Positions 12,601-25,379 of a stretch of 64,000 nucleotides of DNA are shown here, one piece after another. This DNA comes from Cinclus cinclus (Eukaryota; Chordata; Aves; Passeriformes; Cinclidae). Location of the stretch: contig NC_085050.1 in assembly GCF_963662255.1 (NCBI RefSeq), positions 21,748,131-21,812,130 of the forward strand, read 5' to 3'. Made by a program: the position numbers and the translations under genes. The first letter of the stretch is position 1. Every line of letters starts with the position of its first letter. The notes beneath the pieces are model-generated. The model saw only the letters and a list, made by a program, of their open reading frames with translations, did no database searches and had not been told where the DNA came from.

Positions 12601-14655
12601 TTTCACATCCCCGTATCTTTACTTTTGCCAAATACTTCTTACCCTGTCCTGTATAATTTTGTTATTTTTTTAAATCTGAAAGTGTGCAGGAGACCAGTAA
12701 GGACTTATGACTCTCCAATTCCAGTTGTCTACCAGTGTATTAATAGCTTAGGTAATGTAGTCACCTAACAGACAATCTCAGCAGAACTGCATGCAGTAAT
12801 GAGAGAATTCTGTATTTACCTATTTATCAAAGCACAAGGCTTGGTCAGCTTATTCACCAGAGACACTGAAGTCAAGCAACTTCAGACCTCAGTAACCTTA
12901 ACTGCAATTTTCACTGATTTCAGGCAGCCTTTTATGTGGCAGAAATAAAAACAGAATGCCATTCTTTGAGGAGATGGGAATTATATTAAAATACCTTTTG
13001 TGCACACAGTCATTTTAAACTTCAGATGGTTTGGGTGTTCTTGATATTTGTAACCTATTGTTTAGTCTTTATTGTTCTCTCTTCCTAATTGAAATAAGTC
13101 ATAGTTATGATTATATATTAATTTTTTTTTAAAGTTATTAATTAATCAGTCGGCTTCAAGAAGCATAGCAGCAGACTGATATTATTCTTTAGCATTGCTT
13201 CAGGGAGTTTAATCTAAGCAGGTAAGATATACAGAAGTGAGGGAAGGCCACACGAGAATTTTCAAATATGATAGCATCATGTACAACATTCATTTCCTAG
13301 GTAAAAAAATAAAGTATGCAGCCAAAAATCAGGAAATGTCTCTGTGGGCTGAAAAACCATAACAGAAATATCAGAACAACTTATGAGATATAGCTGAAAT
13401 TCTTCATATAAATTGCAACATGTGGCTTCATAACCCAACACTAGTATAAGATCTTGTTTGGGAACAGACAGAACATGAAAAATCTTCTTTCAAGAATGGT
13501 TATTCATAGAATTTTGTCCAATAATCTATTGGACAATCTGATATAAATGTCTAACATTTAAGATTAGAGTTCAAGTGGACTTACTTTGTATTAGAACATA
13601 AAACATTGTTATTGCTCCATCAACAGTTCTTTCTTCAGGTCTCTCACATCGATACTTTATATGTCTGTCAACTAGAATAATTTTGACTGCTTAACAAAAG
13701 ACTCAGTACAGAACAGAAAATTAGGAGAAAGGACTAAGTTAACTATTGAAGTGGGATGGAAAATGAAGAATTTGTCTGTAGAATATTTTGCTTACTAGAA
13801 TTAAATAAACTTTCATCTGAAGAACACAGCCATATGGGAAAGATGGCACCTTAGAGCATGAGGTGATGACCAGAGGCAAGCACATAAAAAACAGGACTGG
13901 AAGAACTATTCTAGGAAAACTGACATAACAAAATGCTGAGCAGCTGGGTAATTGCCGTGCTCCAAATCTATCCATTAGAATGATGAAATCCCATGTGGTG
14001 GAACACTATGTTTCTCTGCCTTTTCCCTCTTTTTAAGAGTAAAAAATGTTAAATTGCTTTTATTTACTGAGCATCCCAATAGATGAGTTTACGTGATAAA
14101 CAGCCCATGAGACCCTGAGCTGAAGGTTTCAGTTTGCTTGACCTCTCTCATTATGGAATTTATAACTTGTTTTCTAACAAAAATGTTGCTCTGATACATA
14201 TAACTGTAATGAGCTTCGGGGAGCTTTTTAATCCTGACAGAAGCTGGAGCTGGGTATATTAAAGTTCACTACAGTTACAAATATCAAAGAGGATAAAAAG
14301 ATCCTTAAAAATCACAAAAATATTTGAATTTCTTAGAGTCAACCTCAATATATAAGTCCATAATAAATTCTCTAAGAGTTAATTGTATCAGCTATAGTCT
14401 ACCAAGCTTTTTACAATGCATTGTCAGTGTAACATTTACATTTTCAGCAATCAGTGTGTACAATGTTTTGTGCACTAATGTTAGATCAGACTTCCAGTTC
14501 TTCTATCATAGATGCTGTACAAACCCTCGCTGTGAGGAGACAGTTTTCCTGAGAAAAGCCAATTTCACTAACAGATGCATGGATGCGTTCACTGTAGGAG
14601 TTCTTTGCTGATATTATTTTATGAAAGTGCCTGCAGCAAGGAAATGGTCTTCTTG
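9633..14655. other. Unannotated AT-rich DNA, no gene seen
   Basis: About 5 kb with no identified repeat or exon. The interval 11960-12500 is less AT-rich than its surroundings and could hide an old, unrecognisable insertion. A hairpin-forming inverted repeat at 13514-13536 is listed separately. ORFs reach at most 89 codons (11340-11609, minus). The stretch 14040-14290 has an even composition and TAAT/ATTA cores, as in conserved enhancers, but this is only an impression. Confidence 0.5.
13514..13536. repeat. Hairpin: 10-bp arms, 3-base loop
   Basis: TTGTCCAATA at 13514-13523 is followed by ATC and the exact reverse complement TATTGGACAA at 13527-13536. An inverted repeat of this size with a short loop is expected about once or less in 64 kb of random sequence, so it may be chance. 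The arms contain CCAAT/ATTGG, the core recognised by NF-Y-type factors. Confidence 0.85.
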
Positions 14656-14696
14656 CATACATACATACATACATACATACATACATACATACATAC
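14656..14696. repeat. (CATA)n tetranucleotide microsatellite
   Basis: An uninterrupted run of CATA units, about ten copies, beginning after TCTTG and ending before CTGAAGG. Being uninterrupted, it is likely to be length-polymorphic. Confidence 0.97.
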
Positions 14697-17600
14697 CTGA
14701 AGGTTTCCAGAATAGTAATTCTGTTGTAATCACAAATCAAATACTATTCAATTAGTACATAGTAAGAAATAAGAATAGTAAGAAATAGTAAGAAAAACTG
14801 TATCAAGTTGTGTGTCTTTCAGGAGGTAACTACTGATTGTTTTTTTCTTGGTGACTGTTTAGTACTAGTGACATTTCGGTGCTCTTGTTATTTCGAACTA
14901 CAGTTCATATCACTTCCACTGATTAAAAATTCTATTCTCCTTCTATTATGGAATAATTTTTTGCTTAAGATACTCTCTGTCAATGATAGTCTCTTCAGTT
15001 CTCAAATATAAACCTGGGTTTGATCAAAGGTCAGCTGAAGCTGACCAAATATTTTAATTTCTCAGCTGATTTTAACTTGGATCCTTTGTTTCTCAGCATC
15101 TCAGTTCGGCTTTTGTCTAATAAACTTAATTATACTATCATTTATCTGTGGCATTAGTGCCCAATAGGGCATTCAAATATAACAAAGCAGTAGGAAAAAA
15201 TTAAATGTATGGCTGAATGGCCAATATCAGCCTCAACATAGATAAACATTCCATTTCACTATAAAAGAACTATGCATCAACAGAGTAAAAGTGTATGATT
15301 GGCAAAGTAGTCCGCAAATTTTCTGGATGGAGAAAATTAGGGTCATGACACAGATTTTGCTCCTTTTTCAAATTAATGTTTTAATTATGAAAGTAAATAA
15401 ATAAATCTAACAAGAAAAGATAATCAGTTGGTTTACACTGTCATTACCCAATTTTTCAAAGTAAAAGCAAATATATTGTAAAGAGTTTATAGGAATAGTT
15501 TTCCTGGTTTATCACTACATTTTCATAGTATTCTTAAGGATTATATGGCCTAATCACAACTGAAGTTACTAATGTATATTAAGATGTAAAGGAATAAAGA
15601 GAGTAATGGAAATCCAATTAGTATTTCTTTGCTAATGCGAGAAAATGTTGTCAAGTTTCTGTCTGTAGAAGCTGTGCCATTATGTAGTCATTTTTATATA
15701 GATAGCCTCTGAGACCCTGCAACTGAATTTTTCTTTGACTAGAAAATAGTCTTACTATGGCATGAAGCAAAGTAGCAGTGTGGTACCAGAACTAGCAAAT
15801 GCCTTGGTAATGAGAAATGCACTACCTGTTGGGTTCACTGTTGCAGAAGCAAAGAGTTAGAAAAATTAACTCAGAAGACCGCAGTGGTCAGAAGAAAAAG
15901 AGAGGAAATCTCTTGCTTCATTCAGGAGACTAGGCAGGATCAAATATGAGGTTTGACAGGCTGATGCAAATGTGAGTGATTTTATAGAAGCTAATAGAAT
16001 AACATACTGAAACAAAGTTTGCCTTTAATTAGAGCTGGCAAGAAGGAAGGAAAGCCCATTAAGCCTGGAAGCTTGTAAGGTTCACGGTGTGTTAGATCAT
16101 CCTACAGAGAATTAAATTTTCAAAGACTTTCTACTCTTCTAGTAGTTATCCCACATCAAGAACAAAATTGTTCAATTATCAACTATCCAGAATATAATTG
16201 AAAAATAATTATATATTCACTTTGTATCATGACTGATTAATGCTCTGGAAAAAAGCATAGTCTTTCATTGTCAGTCATTGTCCCTGACCATCCACAGGAA
16301 AAAAGAGTCTCCCACAGAGCTCTGCTTAAGTTACTCATCAGTAGCCTTCAGGTCTGAAGGAACGAATATTGAATCAGATCATAGGGTAATCAGCAACAAT
16401 TTAGAAAGGAATAGAACAAACTTACACAAATGCTAATTCTCAGTGGAACTATACAAAAACAGGTGAATTTCATCTGATAGTCCTCCTGTGAAGACTGAAA
16501 ATTTGAAAGTAAATCTTAGAAATCTGTACTTAACTCTTTTATACTAAGTAGTGAAAATGTAAGAGCCATGAAAAATAAATGGAGCAGATATTTTAAGAGC
16601 AGATAACATATCTCTCCACAGATAAGGGGATAGATAGTGTTTCCATTAGGCTTAGCAGTTTTTAATTCAGAACTGCCAAAGGAAGGAGAAATACAGACAG
16701 CCTAGCTAGATTATTTAGCTGTTCAGCCCAGAAGGAAGATTATTTTAGCAATCAAACCTCAGTTGTCCAGCAGAGCCCAGCCCTCCAGCAGTGCTAGAAA
16801 CAATATGCAATATATATCTTTGACATGTCTAAGCATCCATAGATTACTCTTGTAAATAGCCACAGATTTCTGTGTCATGGCATTGGTTTAAAAATGAGCT
16901 TGGTTTGCTCCACAAGGAAAACAAACTAAAATCTTGGAAATCACCTTTCTAGCAGGACTACTGCTTTCTGCAGTTTTCTGTCAAATGCAAATTGATGATA
17001 GGTGTGGGTTACTGAGGGACTTTTTTGGTTCCTCTTCATCCCTGATGCCTACCTGATGACACGGGCTCTAGACATCACACAGACTCCCTTCCTCCTACAC
17101 TCCAAGATTATACTGCAGCCATCCTTACAGCACACTCTGGAACTCTTCTTAATCCATAGACAGGAATTGGACAGCCAAAGTGAACAAAGATCTGGAGCTA
17201 GAGCAAGGGAAATTAAAGCTTCAATTTACTGCCAGCAGAGAGGAACAAGACAAGTGAGTAGACAGAGGACAGGCTCCACAGGGATTGTGAGCAAGTAGTT
17301 GTGGTCACTGTCAGGGTTCCCACTGACAGCATCTCTCACTGCTGCTTAGGATTTCAAACTTCTACTTTTACATTGCCATCTGTAGGGAATGTCACTCGAG
17401 ATGGGAGCTGTTAGCAAATGTCACACACACAAGGCACTCTGGGCAGTTCTGGAGATCTCAAAATGACAGTCTGCAGCTACCATTAAACACCTGCTATCCA
17501 TGATGTAAGTCTGCCCTTGGGCCTGAGCAGCCAAGAGCATGGCCTAAGGCAGCTGTACTGCAAAAATAACATAGCCACAGCGATTATCCCCCTTTTCCTG

Positions 17601-18879
17601 TAACACCTTGAGTCTCAGAAAATATTGGAATGGAATAATCTATTAAAAGTCACTGCAAGGCTTATTGCCTGTTTTGTGGCAAACTGTATTTATTAATGTC
17701 CCCTAAGCCCTTAATCTCTGAGAATTTATCATTTTATGCAAACATTAAGAAATGCACTGTTTGAAAATCATGGCAATCAAAGGGCACGTGTGTATGGAAA
17801 TTTGCCATGATATTTCCTGAAGAAAAAAAGCAAATTTAATCCTTCTCCATCATATGGATGGCTAAACATTTAGATCTAAAGAATGTAATCCCTCATCTAG
17901 GTAATGTAATTCCAAATGAAAAGTTTTGGATAATAGGAGAAAATGTTTAAAACCTCTATTTACAGAGACTTGTAATGAATAAATAGCTTTGTTTTTAAAC
18001 TGAATCAGTTACCTTTTAGGTCCCAGAAAGCCTAATTTCAGAGATGTAGCCTGTATAAATCTTAGACCATTAAATGCTAAATTGTTAGGAAAGAAAAACA
18101 TAAAGAATTTATTTAAGCCAAGAAATGTTTAAAATATTTTAAATGCATTCCGGTTTAGACACAATTATGCTTTAATCTATCTGGCTGGCCTCCCCTGTAT
18201 TAATTAAACAGAAATTGTTATTAATTTTACATGTGAAAAATTACAAGAATTTGTGTCTCTCCCAACAATTTTTTTTATTTAATAGACTGGATCATTTAAA
18301 ACAGTATTTTATATTTTATTTTATTTTATTATATCTAGTATTTCTTATGGTTTAATTTGTTGATAGGGTACAAAACATTTATTAAAACACACGCAAATCT
18401 TTTTGGCCTGAAGAAATTTAGTAATTCACAGCTATGTTCATGTAGAATACAAGCTAAGGTTCTAAGTAATTAATGAGATCCAGAATATTTACTTTAATTA
18501 GATCAATCAGAGTCAATTACATGGAGTAACTAACAGGCAATTTACATGTGAGAAACTAAATGCAATTTCTTGCCAGAAGTAGCTCTGGAGTTGGGAAGGG
18601 TTGGAGATTGAAAAAAAGAAAATTTGGCTTCACCTCTTTCAAAAAGCAGGTCAATCTTTTTGTTTGGGCACTACTCATCTGTGATTGAGATCCCTAGAAA
18701 ACTAATATCCTTTAGATACTCCTTAAGAACATGATGACGGTTGCATCACATTTGCCTGTTTTCAGAGTATCATAAATTAATTTGTTTTCAAATATGTGTG
18801 TGAGGTCCTTTATTTGTTTGTTTTGCCCTGGGTCAGGTAAGAATCTCTAAAAGAGTTTCTCTTCTTGAAAGAAACCATG
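14697..18879. other. Unannotated AT-rich DNA, no gene seen
   Basis: Contains three copies of AGTAAGAAA(T/A) at 14761-14770, 14777-14786 and 14787-14796, and an inverted repeat at 15029-15046 (listed). The tract at about 18305-18332 is ATTTT-rich. A 98-codon ORF at 17002-17298 has no recognisable domain. The stretch 17640-18570 is dense in homeodomain-type cores (see findings). No exon or known element is visible. Confidence 0.5.
15029..15046. repeat. Inverted repeat containing AGGTCA-type half-sites
   Basis: GGTCAGCT, spacer GA, then AGCTGACC: perfect 8-bp arms. Preceded by AAA, it reads AAAGGTCA, a nuclear-receptor half-site form, with an opposed TGACC half on the other arm. No function is shown. 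Short inverted repeats like this arise by chance. Confidence 0.6.
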
Positions 18880-19560
18880 TGTCTTAGTTTAAGACAATTC
18901 AAAGAGCTGCATACTCCAAAATGAGTTATGTCCCCTCAGTTTTAACCACTCCCTTTCCACAAATAGGAATAAGAGTAGATATAAGTGAAAAAAACCCAAC
19001 AATTTAGTAACAAGCAAATGAGCAACAGTGAATAATCACTAGAGACAAAACTGCTGAATCCCAGAAATTCCAGGAACAAGGAGACACCCAAAATTCTTGG
19101 GCACCCCCTTCCAACATGGCAGTCTCCACTGCCAACCATATGTAGGGAGACAAAGGGAGAATGGCATCAGCTCTCCCCGGGATGGTGCCCTCCAGGCCAC
19201 CACATGGTCCGAGAGGCAAAGGGAAGAGGTGGTGGACAGAAGGAGCCCTCCAGGAAGGCAGGAGCTTACGGAGCAGTTCTGTGGCAGATACGGAGTGCCG
19301 GAGCCCGCGGGTGCTGGTGCTGCTGTCCCCGTGCCGCGTGCGCCTCGGGAGGAGGAAGCCAGGCACCAAAAGGGCCCTCCAGGCCAGCTCCAGGGCCCAG
19401 GCTGCCTGCACAACCCCGACGCGTTACAGGGATGGTACCTCCTGACCTCGCCATTCCAACAGCACGCCTCAGAACGGATACAAATGGTGACTTACAAGGC
19501 GTTCTGGTAAGGCCGTGTGGAGCTTGTGCAGCTAGCAAAGCCTTTGAAAATTTGATTTTA
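18880..19560 (-). mobile_element. Probable solo LTR relic of an avian endogenous retrovirus, CpG-rich
   Basis: The left edge reads TGTCTTAGTTTAAGACA, the TG...-type LTR terminus found in several avian ERV families. On the minus strand this terminus reads ...AAACTAAGACA, similar to the AAACCACAACA end of the LTR at 58.2 kb, which is why the minus strand is proposed. The first 230 bp are A-rich and resemble bird LTRs I remember. From about 19100 to 19530 the DNA becomes strikingly GC- and CpG-rich, unlike anything within 10 kb, as in an LTR promoter/R region. No internal retroviral gene, primer-binding site or second LTR is seen. Several overlapping ORFs of 94-137 codons here (both strands) come from the low stop rate of GC-rich DNA. 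The right boundary is a guess and no target-site duplication was found. Alternative: an unrelated CpG island with a nearby TG-type motif. Confidence 0.5.
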
Positions 19561-22500
19561 AAGAAATAGATAAAGGAGTTTCTGCCCTTGAAAAGACACA
19601 TGTGGCAAGTAAAAAGATAAATTTTCAGGCTTTTTGTTAAGGCAGGCCTCTCTCATCTTTTGGTTGCATTACAATCAGTGCAACCTTAGACCCTGATCTA
19701 ACTTTGTAACTGCTCCTGTCTTGGAGCAATGACTGGAAAAAATGTCCCAACTTCCAGCCTAACTTATTCTACAACCCTATATCCTTTGATGGGAAGAGTT
19801 GCGTTTTCTTTCATACACAAATGTAACACAATAAATTGTAGTGGAAATAAACAAATCAGCTCTATTAATTCAATATGTGTAAGCTTTTTAAAGGATCTGA
19901 AGAGCACAGGAAGTCTCTTACTGGCCCATGGTAAAGCCTGCCATCCCATGCCACTATAGGTGAGGATTTCCCAGCACCTGCGAGTGTAGGTTACATTCCC
20001 TACCACCAAAAGGACAAACAGATTCAATCTTCTTAACATAATAAGGTGGAAAAAATCCCACCCAAATGTTTACATGCTGTATTATATTGGTATATTAGAA
20101 ACTTCTGTGCGAATACTTTCTCTTAAAGTCACTGGATCTAAAAAAGAAACCAAGAACCTGTTAGACAGATCTACCCAATTAATTTCATTAAAAGTGCCTG
20201 TGAGATTTTGCATACTTAATATTCACTTCTATTATTAGAAATATAATTGAGACTTTCAAAACTCTCTATTTTTAATCGGAAAATCAGCCATGCCCTGAAA
20301 TCTATTACAGAAAGGTTCCTCAGGAAACCATTGGGTCAACAGGAAGAACAGACAAATTAGGAAAAATGTTATATAAACTGTCAGTGCAGTGATGGAGTAT
20401 TTTGCCTAGTATAATTTTAAATTACTGAAGATACAGAGATTTGTTTCTTCCACTAGAACACTATTCTAACTTCCTGGATCTGACTGTAAGGAATTTTTTT
20501 CTAGTGCCAAGTTAAATTCACACAGTTTCTTGCCATGTAAGAAGTTGAATTAATTAAAATAATCAGGTACAGGTATTGGAAGAGGAAGAAGTGAAACAAT
20601 AACTTATTTCTCAAAGTACTTTTATAGAAATTGGAAAGGAAAGCTTGCAAAGGTTTAACACTGTGCATGTGAAATAAGCATAGCTTTATTTGATGTTTAC
20701 ATCCTCTACGTGTTTTTTTCCCCAGAGAAGAGTAATACCACCAGATTGCTCTCAGGAACATATGGAAGGGCTAAGATAAGGTCCCTTTCAAGGACCAATA
20801 AATTGCAGAACCAGTGTATGGTCTTGGCAAATGTTCACCAGTAGGAAGCTGAAAAATCTCACTGAAATTGCTTCTACACATAGAATCAAGATCTTACATG
20901 GAAAATAAGGCATACAAAACAAGCCCACCAGCTCTGGACTATGAGCTACATCCTTAAACCCCAGTGACAATGACTGTTAAGTAGGTATTGCCTACATTCC
21001 TAGATGCCTGGTTTCCACAACTCCAGATCTTTGGCTAAATGCATTGGTTCCCTGCTTTGTTTATGTAGCTAGGTGTCTCAGAGAGGGAAAAATAACAAGT
21101 ATGTTCAGCAACAACTTGCCAAGATTCAGACATAGAACATGAAAACAAGCTGAGTAGAATTACTGTATTTGCCTTGTTTTAAAAGTTTCTAACTTACTGC
21201 TTCAGAATAAAAATAAACCAGTTATATAAAATAAACCAGTTAAATAAAAATGTATCAGTTTATTGTATTGGGCCCCACTTGTAACACAGAGTCAGGCATT
21301 TCTACAGAAAACTGGTTTTAAAAACCTATTTCTCCCCTCAGATCTTCACTAATCAGTGTACCTTGTCTTTGAAACATACATACAAGACATCAGAATTCCT
21401 CCAACCACTCAATAAAGCCAGAGATTTTTCATTTCCTCATTCTGCTGAAGAGTAGGAATATTTCAAAGGGGAGGCTTGAGAGTAGTGTACGGTCTTAAGT
21501 TTCACCTCTGTCTAGGGAGATGGAGATGTGAGCTTGAAGCATTCAGAGGCACACAGTACTCCCTTCAGGTCTCCTGTAAGCTAAAGGGCTATTTGAGAGA
21601 GGATAATAGTCCACATATTTAAAAATAAGAGAAATGCCTATGTAGACTTACTGTGTTTGATTGTTTTTCTTAGCTTTTGCACATATCTGAAGGGTGCGGA
21701 AATAGGCAAGAGGCACTGTGTGCCTGTACTGAATATCAAATGCATTGGGTGTATCATGAGCTCAAGATCAGAGGCTATAAAATAGGCATTTTCAGAGCAC
21801 ATCTGCTTGTGTGAAAATTTCAGAGCACTCTTGCTTGTTTTTCAAGCAAGAGAGATCCAGAACTACTCAGTTTTCAGATTCAGATTTGTCTTACGTGGAG
21901 GTGAACTGTATGCAGGCATGTCAAATCTGACAACATCATCACAGCATTTGTGTTCCTGACATAGCTGCACACTGTCTGAGAAACAAGGTAAACACAGAAA
22001 TCCCTTATTCTGTGACAGCTCTGCCAATGGTGGCTTACATCAGCTTTAACTTGCAGCTTGCTCGTGTCTCTCTCTACCACACAGCAGTCACTTGTCTGCC
22101 TGCATTATGAAGCCTGAACAGCTCTGTATCTTTGCAGCACACATGGATAAGGATCTTATGGCTCTTCAGAAATCTGTGTGATCCTCAAGAGAACTACGGT
22201 GCTTACATGTTTGCACAACTTGACAGCTATTAATCAGGATTTTCAGGCTCTTCACTTGGGATTGAGGGATCTCAGCTCCTTCAGCAAAGTCCTTTTTTGG
22301 GATGTAGCACTGTGTAATACTGAAGCTGAGTAAATGTTAGACACTCTCAATAAATCAAAAAATAATAGAAATTTTTAATAGTAGAGTTGAAAAGAAATTG
22401 GGAAGATAATACAGTCCATCTTATTCCTTTAAACCAGGATCAGGTCTAAATGCACTATTTTTAACATTTGTCAGGAGTGACTTTAAAGTTCATCTGTTGC

Positions 22501-25379
22501 TGAGATTACATGACATTTCTATGCAGTCCTATTTCAGTGCTTGGCTGTTCTCACCATAAGAAAATGCTCATTATGATAAACTAAACCCTTAATGTGACTA
22601 GAGACTATACTCAGTAAATTATAGAATTCATATACTTTATCATGCAAATAATTGTTTTTTTGGAATAAGCTTTGCTTCTTGGGAAAACCTTCAAGTACTT
22701 TACTTTTTCTGTGTTTCTTTCATAGAGGCTTTTTTGATGTGATCCAAATTATTTCTTTCAGAAAGTTTCTTCATTTTATTACAGGAATGTTCTCAATAAA
22801 ATTTTCTATTTTATGCCAGTGTATTCTCATAATAATACTGTGTGGGTTTGCATAAGAAAAATAATAATCCTTGTCCCAAAATAGATAGATAAATTCATAA
22901 CAGGCATTTCTATAATATTTTCATAAACTTCTGAAACCCTGATTTAACATCTCCATTTCTTCTAGGATCAGTTGTTATCTAACAGCGGTCAAAGGGGTTC
23001 AAAACTAAGGTCTGATTTACTTACTGAGCCATTTTTACAGTGTAAGATGAAAAATGGGCTTTTTTTTGTCTCACCAATGACATTACAAATGTGCATTATT
23101 TTCATGCCCATCATCTCCCTCAGAATTTGAAAGAACCTAGTCCTATAATATCTGTATGAAAGTTGTTTCAGTTTGGACAGACATATCTAGTTTCTTTTCT
23201 CCTAGGCAGTCCAACAACTGTAGTGATAGGTCCAAATATTCCCATGTCTTGTTTCTGAAGAAGGCCAACAGCAAATAATTGGGAATATATGAATTTAGAA
23301 AAATACAGAAATATTTTTTCATTTCTCTGTCTTTTCATGTTGCAGAAATAGGACTATGGCTCTGCCTGGCCTCCTCTATTTAACTAATTTGCTTAATGCA
23401 TGTGCTATTTACATTTATTCTTTTAAGCACCTCAGCTTTGTGAACAAGTTTCACAGGGAAAGTGTACATTTTAAAAAAATATTTCAGATTGTTTACTTAA
23501 AAACTCCTGCCTGGCACCATCCTTGAATACAGCAACTTATTTCATTTTAAGAAGCAATAAATATATTTTCTGTGTAAACTGTTTTCCATATTATTTCATT
23601 ATTTCAGATTCCTTTATTATATCTTCTCTTATTCAGTTCTTCTACTACAACAATTACTAATTCGAATACCTATTTAGAAAAATGCAAAACCAGATATTTT
23701 TCATTTTCAGTATCTATCTCGCTTATCATCTTCTTACTGTAGTTTTTCTTTTATATTGTCACATTTTGTTGAAGTGAATTTGTACTTGTTTCTAGTTTTG
23801 CTGCTTTGTTGTGGTTTTTTTGCAATTTTACTTGAGGATTCAAATAAGAGGAAAAATAATTTCTGCTGTTGTGCTAGCGAAAAATTTTCTAAATTAAGAA
23901 TTTGATAATGTTTTTTTTTAAATGTTATTGCAGTATCTGACTGAAAACTTCAAATGTGAAAATTGATCCTGTAGCAGAAGGATGATACACTTATGGCTGG
24001 TTTTTGCATTAGTTGTTGAACTAGTTATTTGAACTGTTTGTTGAATTGTTATTTACTTGATTAAAGGATTGCACTGTTTGACGAAACAAATTTAAAAGAT
24101 ATCAGGTTTTGGTCATTTGAAAGTCATCTATTTCCTTATTATCTATTGTAACTATTTTTTATAGTTATAACTGTAACTATAACTTAGCTATAAGAACATT
24201 TAAAATGCTAGTAATATCAACTAAACTCAACTTCCCACAAAGTCAAGAAAATTTGAAAACATCCATCTCCGCTGCTAAATCTCAGAGACAAGAGATTTGG
24301 TGTTCTCATCAGGTTTTTCTAAGAAGTCTGTGTTAACTTCCTTTGAAAAAGCTTATGGGCAGGGTTAAACCAATGGGTCTACAGCCAGTCACCTGCACAT
24401 TGGCAGGTGCATGTGAATATATGCAAGTGAGATACACTCTCAGACAAAAAATCCAATGAATTCATAAAACATTCTGATTCTGAGCATATGAGGACAAATT
24501 AACCATACACTCGAGAGAGAGTACCAATGCCCCTGAGTTTAGCACTGTCCACTTCACAGTTTCAGGGAAGGGAAGGATAGGCTATTCCTGAGGTAACAGA
24601 AAGCACTTTTACAGTATTTAATATTATACTACACTATGTCCTTCCCAGCTACTTTCCTGCACATTAAGAGTGCACAGAGGACTTCATGCCTACTAGATAT
24701 AAAAGAAACAAGTCTGTCCCATTCAGGTGTAATATAGCAACAACAAAGTGTTTGGGAGAGAAATCAAGATGATCAGTCCAGTTTCTAGAATATTCATTGG
24801 TTTGTTGCCTAATGTAAAGGTGAAACTCAGCTTTAGAAATCCTCCAACAGGTTACAGTTTCTGCTTCTCTCATTCCTCTCCCTTCACTCCCCACTCAGCT
24901 CCAATCCAGAAAATCTCCAATGCAGAAAACCTTGTATAATCAGCATTTACAATATTTTTGTCATAAATGACACAAGAAATTAAGTCAGAACAGTATAACA
25001 CCTCCAAATAAACCTTTCTCATTACTTATATACCAAAAAGACAAATCTCTGTCTCAATGGGGCTTTAATTTGTCTAGCAAATTGTTGCAGGAAATTTGGA
25101 AGATTGGGCATAAGTTACTTTGACATCACTCCAGTAATTTTTATAGGTACTAGGGTGTATATTTAATGTTAAGATCTGCCAGTGTAGATACTTGTAGATT
25201 TTAAATATTATTTATAATGAATGTTTATGTACAGGAATCTATTTTTTAAAAATAACAATTCAGAGAATGCAATAATCTGCTTTATCTAGCAGAGCATTAT
25301 CACAAAAAACTAATTTTAACAATCTCAAGAAGAAAAAGCATTTTTCCAAGACTACACAAGTAGAAAAATATGAATTCTT
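19561..25379. other. Unannotated AT-rich DNA, no gene seen
   Basis: Nothing recognisable in about 5.8 kb apart from an 18-bp tandem duplication at 21211-21246 (listed). All ORFs of 60 codons or more are unrecognised; the longest, 91 codons, is at 19764-20039 (minus). Confidence 0.5.
21211..21246. repeat. 18-bp tandem duplication
   Basis: Two adjacent 18-bp units, 21211-21228 and 21229-21246, with the core AAATAAACCAGTTA. They differ at a single position (T versus A). Confidence 0.9.

Noticed and set aside
19097..19510. Overlapping 94-137 codon ORFs on both strands at the GC-rich island
   Set aside because: Open frames in several frames and on both strands at once are typical of GC-rich DNA with few stops, and the segment looks like an LTR.
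24158..24190. Palindrome in TATAGTTATAACTGTAAC
   Set aside because: Not symmetric over more than six bases; it is a local AT-rich repeat of GTTATA/TATAAC.
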